Assembly (NCBI RefSeq): GCF_015223355.1
Contig: NZ_JADFFK010000016.1
Span: forward strand, 62,001 to 126,000
Direction: 5' to 3'
Source: Salipiger mangrovisoli
GTDB taxonomy: Bacteria; Pseudomonadota; Alphaproteobacteria; Rhodobacterales; Rhodobacteraceae
DNA length: 64,000 nucleotides
Positions 8,301 to 19,041 of this stretch are shown one piece after another. A program made the translations under genes and the position numbers. The notes below the pieces were generated by a model. That model had not been told where the DNA came from, did not search any database, and worked only from the letters and a program-made list of their open reading frames with translations. Positions within the stretch are counted from its first letter, which is position 1. The number at the start of each line of letters is the position of its first letter.

Positions 8301-8693
8301 TCATGGGAACAGCACCAGCAGCAGCATCAGGGCTGTCGCGAGGTAGCCCGCGAACCAGATCAGCGAGCGCCAGGGCGCCCAGCCGAAGAGATAGGCAGGC
8401 ACATAGGCGACGCGCGCGACGAGGTAGAGCAGCGCGCAGACCGCGGTCAGGCTGTTGCCCTGATCGGTGTAGCTGACGAGGAAGACCGCAATGGCAAAGA
8501 GCAGCAGCCCCTCGAAATGGTTGTTCATCGCCCGCTGGGCGCGGCCCGCGCGGCCGGTCAGGCTGCGGCCCTCGTCACGCGGCGAGGCGGCGTAGCGCGG
8601 GCCGACCTGGCGTTGCGCAAGCACCGAGAAGAGCGCCATCTGGGCAAGCTGCAGCAGGGTCGCGAGGGTCAGTGCAAGGAGTTCCGGCGTCAT
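8301..8693 (-). CDS. MAPEG-family membrane protein
   Basis: 130 residues with four predicted helices (about 5-25, 58-78, 82-102 and 108-129). The second loop carries the MAPEG-type RAQRAMNNHFEGLLLF motif, where the family has Arg/Asn/Glu residues for glutathione binding. Members include membrane glutathione transferases and peroxidases; the bacterial branch is poorly characterised. Its start overlaps the preceding 77-residue gene by four bases, so they are probably co-translated. Confidence 0.87.
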   Translation of the reverse strand: MTPELLALTLATLLQLAQMALFSVLAQRQVGPRYAASPRDEGRSLTGRAGRAQRAMNNHFEGLLLFAIAVFLVSYTDQGNSLTAVCALLYLVARVAYVPAYLFGWAPWRSLIWFAGYLATALMLLLVLFP

Positions 8694-8923
8694 GCGGTGC
8701 TCAGCATGTGGGACGCGGAGGGCCCGTGACCCAGCGATTGTTCCTGGCCGAGCCAGGCCTGTGCCTTCTCGACGTCATTGACGGAGAAGAGCGCCCAGTG
8801 CGCGGTGCTGCCCTCGAGCCAGAGCTGGAGCAGGGTGAGCCCGGCATTGGCGCGGGTTTCCGCCTCGGCGTCGAAGCGGCTGCGATCGAAACTGTCGAAA
8901 CGGAGCAGAAGCTGGTGGCTCAT
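8690..8923 (-). CDS. Small conserved-type protein of unknown function
   Basis: 77 residues, soluble and mildly acidic. The N-terminal half (LLLRFDSFDRSRFDAEAETRA) suggests a small alpha/beta fold. I do not recognise a named family. The four-base overlap with the MAPEG gene and its place between sucB and lpd suggest real translation and co-transcription. No cysteines or metal-binding motifs are seen. Confidence 0.68.
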   Translation of the reverse strand: MSHQLLLRFDSFDRSRFDAEAETRANAGLTLLQLWLEGSTAHWALFSVNDVEKAQAWLGQEQSLGHGPSASHMLSTA

Positions 8924-8960
8924 CTTGCCCTCCCTTCGGGGTGTCGCGGGACGCTGGAGC

Positions 8961-8986
8961 GCCCCGCCCGACTGTCCGGGCGGGGC
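8961..8986 (-). other. Strong GC hairpin downstream of sucB
   Basis: Ten-bp perfect stem (GCCCCGCCCG with CGGGCGGGGC) and a six-base loop between the sucB stop and the 77-residue gene. No T-run follows on the minus strand, so it may stabilise the 3' end of a processed sucB message rather than terminate it. Confidence 0.6.
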
Positions 8987-9025
8987 AGGTCTGTCATGCG
9001 GGGCACGGGGCCCCGGCGTGCGGGA

Positions 9026-10537
9026 TCAGAGATCCATCAGCAGGCGGCGCGGATCCTCGAGGGCTTCCTTGACGCGGACCAGGAAGGTCACGGCGCCCTT
9101 GCCGTCGACGATGCGGTGATCGTAGCTCAGCGCCAGGTACATCATCGGGCGGATTTCCACCTTGCCGTTGATCGCCATCGGGCGGTCCTGGATCTTGTGC
9201 ATGCCGAGGATGCCCGACTGCGGGGGGTTCAGGATCGGCGAGGACATCAGCGAGCCGTAGACACCACCGTTGGAGATGGTGAAGGTGCCGCCCTGCATCT
9301 CGGCCATCGAGAGCTTGCCGTCACGGGCGCGCTTGCCCTTCTCGTTGATCTCTTTCTCGATCTCGGCGAAGGACTTCTGGTCCACGTCGCGCAGCACCGG
9401 AACCACGAGGCCCTGCGGCGTGCCGGCGGCGATGCCCATGTGCACGAAGTTCTTGTAGACCACGTCGGTGCCGTCGATCTCGGCGTTGACCTCGGGGACT
9501 TCCTTCAGGGCGTGCACGCAGGCCTTGGTGAAGAAGGACATGAAGCCGAGGCGCACGCCATGCTTCTTCTCGAAGAGGTCCTTGTACTGGCTGCGCAGCG
9601 CCATCACCTCGGTCATGTCCACCTCGTTGTAGGTGGTCAGCATGGCCGCGGTGTTCTGCGCGTCCTTGAGGCGCTTGGCGATGGTCTGGCGCAGGCGGGT
9701 CATCTTGACGCGCTCTTCGCGGGCGGCGTCCTCGGCGGCCACCGGGGCGCGCGGTGCTGCGGAGGGCGCGGCAGCGGCCGGGGCCGACTTGGCAGCGGCG
9801 AGCGCGGCGGAGACATCATGCTTCATGATGCGGCCGTCCTTGCCGGAGCCGGTGACCTGATCGCGGTTGAGGCCGGCCTCGGCCATCGCCTTCTTGGCGG
9901 CGGGGGCGTCCTCGACGTCTTTGCCATCTGCGGCCGGAGCGGCTGCCGGGGCTGCCGCGGGGGCGTCGGCCGGAGCTGCGACGGCACCTGCGCCGCCGAG
10001 CACGGCGAGCTGGCCGCCGGCCTGAACGGTGGCACCTTCCTCGGCGAGGATCGCGGTCAGCGTGCCGGATGCCGGCGCGGGGACCTCGACCGAGACCTTG
10101 TCGGTCTCGAGCTCGCAGAGCATCTCGTCGGCGGCGACGGTGTCACCGACCTTCTTGAACCAGGTGGCGACGGTGGCTTCGGAGACGGATTCGCCCAGCG
10201 TGGGGACCATCACCTTGACCTCTTCGCCGCCCGAGGAGGCGGGTGCTTCGGCGGCCTTGGCCGAGGGGCGTTCCTCGACCTGCTCGGCGCCGGCTTCGCC
10301 CGCGGGGGCGACATTGGCGAGCAGGGCGTCGACGCCCACGGTGTCGCCTTCCTTGGCCACGATGTCGGCGAGCACGCCGGCGACCGGGGAGGGGACCTCG
10401 ACGGTCACCTTGTCGGTCTCGAGCTCGCAGAGCATCTCGTCCACGGCGACGGCGTCACCGGGCTTCTTGAACCAGGTGGCCACCGTGGCTTCGGTCACGG
10501 ATTCACCCAGCGTGGGGACGCGCACTTCGGTCGTCAT
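9026..10537 (-). CDS. sucB: 2-oxoglutarate dehydrogenase E2, dihydrolipoyl succinyltransferase
   Basis: 503 residues, about 100 longer than the single-lipoyl E. coli type. Two lipoyl domains occur in tandem, at about 1-78 and 106-182, each with an ETDK lipoylation site (Lys43 and Lys147). An Ala/Pro-rich linker, an E3-binding domain near 205-245 ([19 protein letters not shown]) and the catalytic core follow; the core ends with the active-site motif [13 protein letters not shown]. The gene starts four bases after sucA stops, so translation is probably coupled. The enzyme transfers succinyl groups to CoA. Confidence 0.97.
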   Translation of the reverse strand: MTTEVRVPTLGESVTEATVATWFKKPGDAVAVDEMLCELETDKVTVEVPSPVAGVLADIVAKEGDTVGVDALLANVAPAGEAGAEQVEERPSAKAAEAPASSGGEEVKVMVPTLGESVSEATVATWFKKVGDTVAADEMLCELETDKVSVEVPAPASGTLTAILAEEGATVQAGGQLAVLGGAGAVAAPADAPAAAPAAAPAADGKDVEDAPAAKKAMAEAGLNRDQVTGSGKDGRIMKHDVSAALAAAKSAPAAAAPSAAPRAPVAAEDAAREERVKMTRLRQTIAKRLKDAQNTAAMLTTYNEVDMTEVMALRSQYKDLFEKKHGVRLGFMSFFTKACVHALKEVPEVNAEIDGTDVVYKNFVHMGIAAGTPQGLVVPVLRDVDQKSFAEIEKEINEKGKRARDGKLSMAEMQGGTFTISNGGVYGSLMSSPILNPPQSGILGMHKIQDRPMAINGKVEIRPMMYLALSYDHRIVDGKGAVTFLVRVKEALEDPRRLLMDL

Positions 10538-10541
10538 CGCT

Positions 10542-13511
10542 TCATTTCCCTTCGATGGTCAGCGCTTCGTTCACAAGCGCCTCTTGCTGTGCCTTGTGCT
10601 GGCTGGCCAGACCCGTTGCGGGCGAGGCCGAGGTGGCGCGACCGACGTAGACCGGCCGCTTGTGCGTGGCGTCGATACGCCCCAGCACCCATTCGATGTT
10701 GGGCTCGATAAAGGTCCAGGCGCCCTGGTTCTTGGGCTCTTCCTGGCACCAGACCATCTCGGCGCCCTTGAAGCGTTCCAGCTCCTTGACCAGCGAGATC
10801 GCCGGGAAGGGGTAGAACTGCTCGATCCGCAGCAGGTAAACATCTTCGATGCCGCGGGCGTCGCGCTCTTCGAGCAGGTCGTAGTAGACCTTGCCCGAGC
10901 ACATCACGACGCGCTTGATCTTGTCGTCCGACACCAGCTTGGTTGCGCTCTCGCCCGATTCCGCGCTGTCCCAGAGGACGCGGTGGAACGAGGAGCCGGT
11001 GACGAAGTCCTTCGCCTCGGAGACCGCCAGCTTGTGACGCAGGAGCGATTTCGGCGTCATCAGGATCAGCGGCTTGCGGTAGCTGCGGTGCAGCTGGCGG
11101 CGCAGGATGTGGAAGTAGTTCGCCGGGGTCGAGCAGTTCGCCACGATCCAGTTGTCCTGGCCGCACATCTGCAGGAAGCGCTCGAGGCGTGCCGAGCTGT
11201 GCTCGGGGCCCTGGCCCTCGAAGCCGTGCGGCAGCAGGCAGACGAGGCCCGACATCCGCAGCCACTTCGATTCACCCGACGAGATGAACTGGTCGAACAT
11301 GATCTGCGCGCCGTTGGCGAAGTCGCCGAACTGCGCTTCCCACAGGACGAGCGAGTTGGGCTCGGCCAGCGAGTAGCCGTATTCGAAGCCCGAGACCGCG
11401 TATTCCGAGAGCGCCGAGTCGATGACCTCGTAGCGGGCCTGGCCCTCGCGGATGTTGTTGAGCGGGTAGTAGCGCTCTTCGTTGTCCTGGTTGATCAGGC
11501 CGGAGTGGCGCTGCGAGAAGGTGCCGCGGGTGCTGTCCTGGCCCGCCAGGCGCACCGGGAAGCCCTCGGTCAGCAGCGAGCCGAAGGCCATCGCCTCGCC
11601 GGTCGCCCAGTCGAAGCCCTTGCCGGTCTCGAACATCTGGCTGCGCGCCTCGAGGAAGCGGCCCACGGTCTTGTGCAGCGGGAAGCCTTCGGGAACGGTG
11701 GTCAGCCCCTTGCCGACATCGGCCATGGTTTCCGGCGCGATCGCCGTCTCGCCGCGCTGGTAGTTGCCTTCCTTTTGCGCGTCGAGGTGCGACCAGCGGC
11801 CGTCGAGCCAGTCGGCCTTGTTCGGCTTGTAGGTCTTGCCGGCCTCGAATTCCTCGTTGAGGTGCGCCTGGAAGGCGGCCTTCATGTCCTCGATCTCGCC
11901 CTCGGGGATGAGACCGTCCTTGACGAGGCGATCGGTGTAGAGCGTCAGCGTGGTCTTCTGCTGCTTGATCTTCTTGTACATGATCGGGTTGGTGAACATG
12001 GGCTCGTCGCCCTCGTTGTGACCGAACCGGCGGTAGCAGAACATGTCGATGACCGCGTCCTTGCCGAACTTCTGGCGGAACTCGATCGCCACCTTGGCGG
12101 CGTGCACCACGGCCTCGGGGTCATCACCGTTGACGTGGAAGATCGGTGCCTCGACCACCAGCGCGTTGTCGGTGGGGTAGGGCGAGGAGCGCGAGAAGTG
12201 CGGCGCGGTGGTGAAGCCGATCTGGTTGTTCACCACGATGTGGATGGTGCCGCCGGTGCGGTGGCCGCGCAGGCCCGAGAGCGCGAAGCACTCGGCCACG
12301 ACGCCCTGACCGGCGAAGGCCGCGTCGCCGTGCAGCAGCACGGGCAGGACCTGGGTGCGCTCGGTGTCGCCGAGCTGATCCTGCTTGGCGCGGACCTTGC
12401 CCAGAACCACCGGGTTCACCGCCTCGAGGTGCGAGGGGTTGGCGGTCAGCGACAGGTGCACCTTGTTGCCGTCGAACTCGCGGTCCGAGGAGGCGCCGAG
12501 GTGGTATTTCACGTCGCCCGAACCGTCCACGTCATCGGGCTTGAACGAGCCGCCCTGGAATTCGTTGAAGATCGCGCGGTAGGGCTTCTGCAGCACGTTG
12601 GCGAGCACCGACAGGCGGCCGCGGTGCGGCATGCCGAAGACGATCTCCTTGATGCCGAGGCTGCCGCCGCGCTTGATGATCTGCTCCATCGCGGGGATCA
12701 GCGACTCGCCGCCGTCGAGGCCGAAGCGCTTGGTGCCCATGTACTTGACGTGCAGGAACTTCTCGAAGCCCTCGGCTTCCACCATCTTGTTGAGGATCGC
12801 CTTGCGGCCCTCACGGGTGAATTTCACTTCCTTGCCGTAGCCCTCGATGCGCTCCTTGAGCCAGGCCGACTGCTCGGGGTCCGAGATGTGCATGTACTGC
12901 AGCGCGAAGGTGCCGCAGTAGGTACGCTTCAGCACACCCATGATCTCGCGCATCGACGCGACCTGCAGGCCGAGCACGTTGTCGATGAAGATCGGGCGGT
13001 CCATATCGGCCTCGGTGAAGCCGTAGGCCTTGGGGTCGAGCTCGGGGTGCGCGTCGCGGCCGTGCAGGCCCAGCGGGTCGAGATCGGCGGCGAGGTGGCC
13101 GCGGATGCGGTGCGCGCGGATGATCATCAGCGCGCGGATCGAGTCGAGCACGGCGCGCTTGATCTGGTCGTCGGTGACGGCAACGCCCTTTTCGGCGGCC
13201 TTCTCGGCGATCTTCTTGCCGGCGCCCTTCGCCTCGGCGGCGGGCATCATCGGCCATTCGCCGGTGAGCGCCGCGGTCAGGTCGTCGCTCGGGGTCGGCG
13301 GCCAGTCGGCGCGTTCCCAGGAGGCGCCCTGCGCCTCGGCCTTCACGCTGGTCTCGTCGTCGCCGAGCTGTTTGAAGAATTCGCTCCATGCCTCGTCCAC
13401 GGCGGAGGGGTCGTTGGCATAGCGGGCGTACATCTGTTCGAGATATTCCGCGTTCGCGCCCTGCATGAAGCTGAGGGCGTGGAACTGGTCATTCGAGCCT
13501 TGATCCGTCAT
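10542..13511 (-). CDS. sucA: 2-oxoglutarate dehydrogenase E1 component
   Basis: 989 residues. This is the thiamine-diphosphate decarboxylase of the complex that turns 2-oxoglutarate into succinyl-CoA. Family features include the N-terminal [16 protein letters not shown] segment, which binds the rest of the complex, [14 protein letters not shown] and the ThDP/Mg region [11 protein letters not shown]. The ATG at 13511 is preferred over an in-frame start at 13580 because it has AGGA about nine bases upstream and gives the normal N-terminus. Confidence 0.97.
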   Translation of the reverse strand: MTDQGSNDQFHALSFMQGANAEYLEQMYARYANDPSAVDEAWSEFFKQLGDDETSVKAEAQGASWERADWPPTPSDDLTAALTGEWPMMPAAEAKGAGKKIAEKAAEKGVAVTDDQIKRAVLDSIRALMIIRAHRIRGHLAADLDPLGLHGRDAHPELDPKAYGFTEADMDRPIFIDNVLGLQVASMREIMGVLKRTYCGTFALQYMHISDPEQSAWLKERIEGYGKEVKFTREGRKAILNKMVEAEGFEKFLHVKYMGTKRFGLDGGESLIPAMEQIIKRGGSLGIKEIVFGMPHRGRLSVLANVLQKPYRAIFNEFQGGSFKPDDVDGSGDVKYHLGASSDREFDGNKVHLSLTANPSHLEAVNPVVLGKVRAKQDQLGDTERTQVLPVLLHGDAAFAGQGVVAECFALSGLRGHRTGGTIHIVVNNQIGFTTAPHFSRSSPYPTDNALVVEAPIFHVNGDDPEAVVHAAKVAIEFRQKFGKDAVIDMFCYRRFGHNEGDEPMFTNPIMYKKIKQQKTTLTLYTDRLVKDGLIPEGEIEDMKAAFQAHLNEEFEAGKTYKPNKADWLDGRWSHLDAQKEGNYQRGETAIAPETMADVGKGLTTVPEGFPLHKTVGRFLEARSQMFETGKGFDWATGEAMAFGSLLTEGFPVRLAGQDSTRGTFSQRHSGLINQDNEERYYPLNNIREGQARYEVIDSALSEYAVSGFEYGYSLAEPNSLVLWEAQFGDFANGAQIMFDQFISSGESKWLRMSGLVCLLPHGFEGQGPEHSSARLERFLQMCGQDNWIVANCSTPANYFHILRRQLHRSYRKPLILMTPKSLLRHKLAVSEAKDFVTGSSFHRVLWDSAESGESATKLVSDDKIKRVVMCSGKVYYDLLEERDARGIEDVYLLRIEQFYPFPAISLVKELERFKGAEMVWCQEEPKNQGAWTFIEPNIEWVLGRIDATHKRPVYVGRATSASPATGLASQHKAQQEALVNEALTIEGK

Positions 13512-13552
13512 CGTGCGCATTCCTTTCTGACCGATCTTTGAAGCAGCAGGAG

Positions 13553-13575
13553 GGGGGCCTTTCGGAAAGGCCCCC
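13553..13575 (-). other. Hairpin in the sucD-sucA intergenic region
   Basis: Ten-bp perfect stem (GGGGGCCTTT/AAAGGCCCCC) with a CGG loop, in the 145-bp gap between sucD and sucA. No T-run follows. It may be an attenuator or an RNA-processing barrier that sets different sucCD and sucAB levels. Confidence 0.6.
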
Positions 13576-13656
13576 GTCATGATGCTCCGGGTAGGTTTCG
13601 GGCCGGAACCCTGAAGGGGCGCGCGGGGCGGGCGATGCCGCCCCGCGAAGTGTTAT

Positions 13657-14541
13657 TTAGCCCTTGATGGCTTTCATGACAGCTTCACCAAGCGTCGCCG
13701 GGCTGTCCGCCACCACGATACCGGCGGATTTCATCGCCTCGATCTTGGATTCGGCGTCGCCCTTGCCACCGGCGACGATCGCGCCGGCGTGGCCCATGCG
13801 GCGTCCCGGAGGAGCGGTGCGGCCCGCGATGAAACCGGCGGTCGGCTTCCAGCGGCCTTTTTTCTTCTGCTCCTTGAGGAACTCTGCGGCTTCCTCTTCG
13901 GCCGAGCCACCGATCTCGCCAATCATGATGATCGACTGGGTTTCCGGATCGTCGAGGAACATGTCCAGCACGTCGATGTGCTCGGTGCCCTTGATGGGGT
14001 CGCCGCCGATGCCGACGGCCGACGACTGGCCGAGGCCCATGTCGGTGGTCTGCTTCACGGCTTCATAGGTCAGCGTGCCGGAGCGCGAGACCACGCCGAC
14101 CGAGCCACGCTTGTGGATGTGGCCGGGCATGATGCCGATCTTGCAGGCGTCGGGGGTGATGACACCGGGGCAGTTCGGGCCGATCAGGCGCGACTTGCTG
14201 TTCACCAGCGCGCGCTTCACCTTCATCATGTCGAGGACGGGGATGCCCTCGGTGATGCAGATGATCAGCTCGATCTCGGCGTCGATGGCTTCGAGGATCG
14301 AATCCGCTGCGAAGGGCGGCGGCACGTAGATCACCGAGGCGTTGGCTTCGGTCACGTGCTTGGCTTCGTGGACCGAGTTGAACACGGGCAGGCCGAGGTG
14401 CTCCTGGCCGCCTTTGCCGGGGGTCACGCCGCCGACCATCTTGGTGCCGTAGGCGATCGCCTGCTCGGTGTGGAAGGTGCCCTGCGAGCCGGTCAGGCCC
14501 TGACAGATGACTTTGGTGTTTTCGTTAACGAGGACTGCCAT
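13657..14541 (-). CDS. sucD: Succinyl-CoA synthetase, ADP-forming, alpha subunit
   Basis: 294 residues. With SucC it interconverts succinyl-CoA and succinate with formation of a nucleoside triphosphate. It has the N-terminal CoA-binding Rossmann segment ([20 protein letters not shown]), the IGPNCPGVI motif, and the phosphohistidine loop near residue 245 ([11 protein letters not shown]). It lies between sucC and sucA in the usual alphaproteobacterial order. Confidence 0.97.
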   Translation of the reverse strand: MAVLVNENTKVICQGLTGSQGTFHTEQAIAYGTKMVGGVTPGKGGQEHLGLPVFNSVHEAKHVTEANASVIYVPPPFAADSILEAIDAEIELIICITEGIPVLDMMKVKRALVNSKSRLIGPNCPGVITPDACKIGIMPGHIHKRGSVGVVSRSGTLTYEAVKQTTDMGLGQSSAVGIGGDPIKGTEHIDVLDMFLDDPETQSIIMIGEIGGSAEEEAAEFLKEQKKKGRWKPTAGFIAGRTAPPGRRMGHAGAIVAGGKGDAESKIEAMKSAGIVVADSPATLGEAVMKAIKG

Positions 14542-14620
14542 TGTGGCGTTCTCCTGATTGTCGCTGCGGCGGGCGCAGCCTGAATTCCGGGGAGGGAGCG
14601 CCGGGGCGCCCCCAAATACG

Positions 14621-15814
14621 TCAGCCCTTGACCGCTTTCACGATCTTCTCGGCACCGTCGGAGAGGTTGTCGGCAGCGATCACGTCCAGGCCGGACTCGT
14701 TGATGATCTTCTTGCCAAGTTCCACGTTGGTGCCTTCGAGGCGGACGACGAGCGGAACCTGCAGGCCCACTTCCTTCACCGCGGCGATGACGCCCTCGGC
14801 GATGACGTCGCAGCGCATGATGCCGCCGAAGATGTTGACGAGGATGCCCTTCACGTTCTTGTCGGACGTGATGATCTTGAACGCCTCGGTCACCTTCTCC
14901 TTGGTCGCGCCGCCACCCACGTCGAGGAAGTTGGCAGGCTCTGCGCCGTAGAGCTTGATGATGTCCATGGTCGCCATGGCGAGGCCCGCGCCGTTCACCA
15001 TGCAGCCGATCTCACCATCGAGGGCGATGTAGTTGAGGTCGTACTTGGAGGCTTCGAGTTCCTTGGCGTCTTCCTCGGTCTCGTCGCGCAGGTTGGCGAT
15101 ATCGGGCTGGCGGTACATCGCGTTGCCGTCGAAGCCGAGCTTCGCGTCGAGCACCTTGAGGTTGCCGCCGGGCATGAGGATCAGCGGGTTGATCTCCAGC
15201 ATCTCCATGTCCTTCTCGATGAAGGCCTTGTAGAGCTGGCCCATCAGCTTGACGCACTGCTTCATGGCAGCGCCTTCGAGGCCGAGCGAGAAGGCGACGC
15301 GGCGGCCGTGGAACGGCTGGTAGCCGGTGGCCGGGTCGACGGAGAACGACAGGATCTTCTCGGGGGTCGAGGCTGCGACTTCCTCGATGTCCATGCCGCC
15401 CTCGGTGGAGCAGACGAAGGACACGCGCGAGGTGACGCGGTCGACCAGCAGGGCGAGATAGAGTTCGCGCTCGATGTCCGAGCCGTCTTCGATGTAGATG
15501 CGGTTGACTTGCTTGCCGGCCGGGCCGGTCTGGTGGGTCACCAGCGTCTTGCCGAGCATCTTCTTGGCTTCTTCAGCCGCCTCTTCCACCGATTTGGCCA
15601 GACGGACGCCGCCCTTCTCGCCAGCTTCGGCTTCCTTGAACTTGCCCTTGCCGCGGCCACCTGCGTGGATCTGCGCCTTGACGACCCAGAGCGGGCCATC
15701 GAGCTCGCCGGCAGCGGACTTGGCTTCGTTGGCGCTGAGCACGACACGGCCGTCCGAAACCGGGCAGCCGTATTCGCGCAGGAGCGCTTTCGCCTGATAT
15801 TCATGGATGTTCAT
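14621..15814 (-). CDS. sucC: Succinyl-CoA synthetase, ADP-forming, beta subunit
   Basis: 397 residues. An N-terminal ATP-grasp domain (starts [31 protein letters not shown]) is followed by the CoA-ligase domain ([16 protein letters not shown]). The ATG at 15814 gives the family-standard start; the frame is open for 49 codons upstream, but that stretch overlaps the operator region. A terminator after mdh and the paired GTGATCAC sites about 110 bp upstream suggest sucC heads its own transcription unit. Confidence 0.97.
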   Translation of the reverse strand: MNIHEYQAKALLREYGCPVSDGRVVLSANEAKSAAGELDGPLWVVKAQIHAGGRGKGKFKEAEAGEKGGVRLAKSVEEAAEEAKKMLGKTLVTHQTGPAGKQVNRIYIEDGSDIERELYLALLVDRVTSRVSFVCSTEGGMDIEEVAASTPEKILSFSVDPATGYQPFHGRRVAFSLGLEGAAMKQCVKLMGQLYKAFIEKDMEMLEINPLILMPGGNLKVLDAKLGFDGNAMYRQPDIANLRDETEEDAKELEASKYDLNYIALDGEIGCMVNGAGLAMATMDIIKLYGAEPANFLDVGGGATKEKVTEAFKIITSDKNVKGILVNIFGGIMRCDVIAEGVIAAVKEVGLQVPLVVRLEGTNVELGKKIINESGLDVIAADNLSDGAEKIVKAVKG

Positions 15815-15925
15815 GGAAGACTCTTCCCGTCTTGCTGCGATTTCGCGGCCGGTATACGCGCCTCGTTCGCCTCGTGCGAAGGGATTTTTGGCTTTCGGCG
15901 AAGATTTGCGAGATTTTTTGCCGGT

Positions 15926-15958
15926 TGTGATCACGGCCTCAAAAAGCGTGATCACAAA
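15926..15958 (-). promoter_or_regulatory. Paired GTGATCAC operator upstream of sucC
   Basis: A perfect 11-bp inverted repeat: TTGTGATCACG at 15926-15936 and CGTGATCACAA at 15948-15958, spacer 11 bp. Each arm holds the palindrome GTGATCAC, so two sites lie 21 bp apart centre to centre, about two helical turns. They sit about 112 bp before the sucC ATG. The same paired site occurs before sdhC at 24728-24755. The binding protein is not identified here. Confidence 0.8.
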
Positions 15959-15977
15959 CATGCGCCGCGTAAGATTC

Positions 15978-15986
15978 TGTTAGCGT
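15978..15986. promoter_or_regulatory. TGTTAGCGT element upstream of sucC
   Basis: TGTTAGCGT lies on the far side of the paired GTGATCAC site from sucC. A GTTAGCGTC match also precedes the paired site before sdhC at 24713. It could be a half-site of a LacI-type operator, but a similar string also occurs inside glyS, so the assignment is tentative. Confidence 0.4.
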
Positions 15987-16050
15987 CTCACGTCGAAAGA
16001 ATCAGCGCGCTGCCGCTGCGCGAGGCAGATTGCGAAGCTCGGGAAAAGAC

Positions 16051-16080
16051 AAAGGCCCCGGCGCTTTCGCGACCGGGGCC
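16051..16080 (-). terminator. Rho-independent terminator after mdh
   Basis: Stem GGCCCCGG (16054-16061) pairs with CCGGGGCC (16073-16080). It is followed on the minus strand by TTTGTCTTTT and lies about 36 bases past the mdh stop. It separates mdh from the sucCDAB unit. Confidence 0.85.
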
Positions 16081-16115
16081 CGGAATGATCTGGGCCCGGA
16101 TGGGCCCGCCAGGGC

Positions 16116-17371
<1,256 letters not shown>

Positions 17372-18109
17372 TCAGCCTCGCCCGTTGCGTTTTGTGAGGT
17401 AGGTCTCGAGTTGCACCAATGCGTCATGGATCAGCACTGCGAAGAGGCCGACGATCAGCCCGCCCTGAAGCACGAAGGCGGTGTTGCTGGTGAGAAGCCC
17501 GGCGATGATCACCTCGCCGAGGGTGCGCGCAGCGACCGTCGAGCCGATTGTTGCCGTTCCGAGGGCGATGACCACCGACAGGCGGATGCCGCCGAGGATC
17601 ACCGGCATGGCCAGCGGCAGCTCGACCCGCCAGAGTCTCTGCCAGCGGTCAAGGCCAAGCCCGCGTGCGGCCTCCATCGTGGCGGCGGGCAGGGTCGAGA
17701 GGCCGGTCATCGCGTTCTCGAAGATCGGCAGCAAGCCGTAGAGGAAAAGCGCCACCAGCGTGGGCCCGGCGCCGAAGCCGAGCGCCGGGACCGCAAGGGC
17801 CAGAACCGCGACCGGCGGGAATGTCTGGCCGACGTTGGTGATCGTGCGCGACAGCGGGCGGAAAGCGGCACCGGCGGGGCGGGTGACCAGGATCGCCAGC
17901 GTCACCGCCACCAGCGTCGCGGCAACAGAGGCCACTGCCACGAGGCCGAGGTGGCTCAGGGACAGGGACAGAAGCGAACTCCGGGTGTAGATCACCGGCC
18001 CCTTCTCCGGCGCGAAGGGCGCGAAAACAGAGGTGAATGCCTCGGGCTTCAGGACCAGCGCCAGCAGCAGCGCGATCAGCGCCACGCGCAGGATCATACC
18101 CGGTTTCAC
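17372..18109 (-). CDS. Osmoprotectant ABC transporter permease (YehW-like)
   Basis: 245 residues, about six membrane helices. Binding-protein-dependent permease domain with the EAA loop AARGLGLDRWQRLWRVELPLA near residues 150-170. The GTG start overlaps the ATPase stop by four bases (GTGA), so it is translationally coupled. Gene order matches E. coli yehZYXW, whose products import quaternary amines. Its small size relative to the other permease fits the YehW-type subunit. Confidence 0.88.
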   Translation of the reverse strand: MKPGMILRVALIALLLALVLKPEAFTSVFAPFAPEKGPVIYTRSSLLSLSLSHLGLVAVASVAATLVAVTLAILVTRPAGAAFRPLSRTITNVGQTFPPVAVLALAVPALGFGAGPTLVALFLYGLLPIFENAMTGLSTLPAATMEAARGLGLDRWQRLWRVELPLAMPVILGGIRLSVVIALGTATIGSTVAARTLGEVIIAGLLTSNTAFVLQGGLIVGLFAVLIHDALVQLETYLTKRNGRG

Positions 18110-19041
18110 GCGTGGCGCTCCGCCCGTGCGCGGATCGCCGCGAGGGTGACGCGCCCGGCGGGAACGCCGTCGCGCTGGATGGGGATCGCTTCGCGCCCGG
18201 TCCAGAGGCAGGCGGAGAGGGCTTCGCGCAGGCTGGCGTCGGCGGCAAGGGACGGACCCTCGGCGGGGCCGGTCTCGATCAGCTCGGAGACCGGGATGAG
18301 CGAGAGCAGCCGCATGGGCCGCTCGGCGTCTCCCACCATATCCGCAACGAAGGGGGTCGCGGGCTCTGCGATGATCTCCTCCGGGGGGCCGTATTGCACC
18401 AGCCTGCCGCCATCCATCACCGCGATGCGGTCGCCGAGGCGGATCGCCTCGTCCATGTCGTGGGTGACCAGCAGGATGGTCGAGCCGAGCTTGCGCTGGA
18501 TCGTGCGAAGATCCTCCTGCGCGCGGGTGCGGATGATCGGATCGAGCGCGCCGAAGGGTTCGTCCATCAGCAAAAGGTCGGGCCGCGAGGCAAGAGCGCG
18601 CGCGACCCCGACGCGCTGCTGCTGTCCGCCCGAGAGCTCTAGCGGCAGGCGGTTGCGGAAAGCGGCGGGCTCCATGCCGAAGAGAGTCAGCAATTCGTCC
18701 ACCCGCGCGGCGATCTTTTCCTCGGGCCAGCCCAGAAGCTCGGGCACCGCGCCGATGTTGCGCGCCACGCTGTGATGGGGAAACAGGCCGTGGCCCTGGA
18801 TGGCGTAACCGATGCGGCGGCGCAGCAGGTGCGGTTTGACCGTATGGGTCGGCTCGCCGTTGATGCGGATCTCGCCGGAGGTCGGTTCGACCAGGCGATT
18901 GATCATCCGCAAGAGCGTGGTCTTGCCCGAGCCGGAGGTGCCGACAAGCACCGTGATCGTGCCGGTCTCGGCGGTGAGCGAGACGGTATCGACGGCGCGG
19001 GTGCTGCCGTAGAGCTTGGTGATCCGGTCGATCTCGATCAT
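18106..19041 (-). CDS. Osmoprotectant ABC transporter ATP-binding protein
   Basis: 311 residues. Walker A GTSGSGKTT, signature LSGGQQQR, Walker B LLLMDEPFGALD and the switch His in VTHD are intact. After the ATPase domain (about 1-235) a C-terminal extension of about 70 residues resembles the single regulatory (CBS-like) tail of ProV/OpuCA-class subunits. The ATG overlaps the stop of the preceding permease by four bases. It powers glycine-betaine- or choline-type uptake, the exact solute being unknown. Confidence 0.92.
   Translation of the reverse strand: MIEIDRITKLYGSTRAVDTVSLTAETGTITVLVGTSGSGKTTLLRMINRLVEPTSGEIRINGEPTHTVKPHLLRRRIGYAIQGHGLFPHHSVARNIGAVPELLGWPEEKIAARVDELLTLFGMEPAAFRNRLPLELSGGQQQRVGVARALASRPDLLLMDEPFGALDPIIRTRAQEDLRTIQRKLGSTILLVTHDMDEAIRLGDRIAVMDGGRLVQYGPPEEIIAEPATPFVADMVGDAERPMRLLSLIPVSELIETGPAEGPSLAADASLREALSACLWTGREAIPIQRDGVPAGRVTLAAIRARAERHA

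Noticed and set aside
10029-13541. A very long open frame on the plus strand opposite sucA and sucB.
   Set aside because: It is antisense to two unmistakable enzymes. High GC third positions remove stop codons on the opposite strand, and its translation is low-complexity Arg/His/Gly/Val with no motif.
13512-13580. Longer sucA starting at 13580.
   Set aside because: It would read through the intergenic hairpin, has unlike-family residues, and the ATG at 13511 has a good ribosome site.
15815-15961. A 49-codon N-terminal extension of sucC.
   Set aside because: It would cover the paired operator and has no family resemblance; MNIHEYQAK is the standard start.
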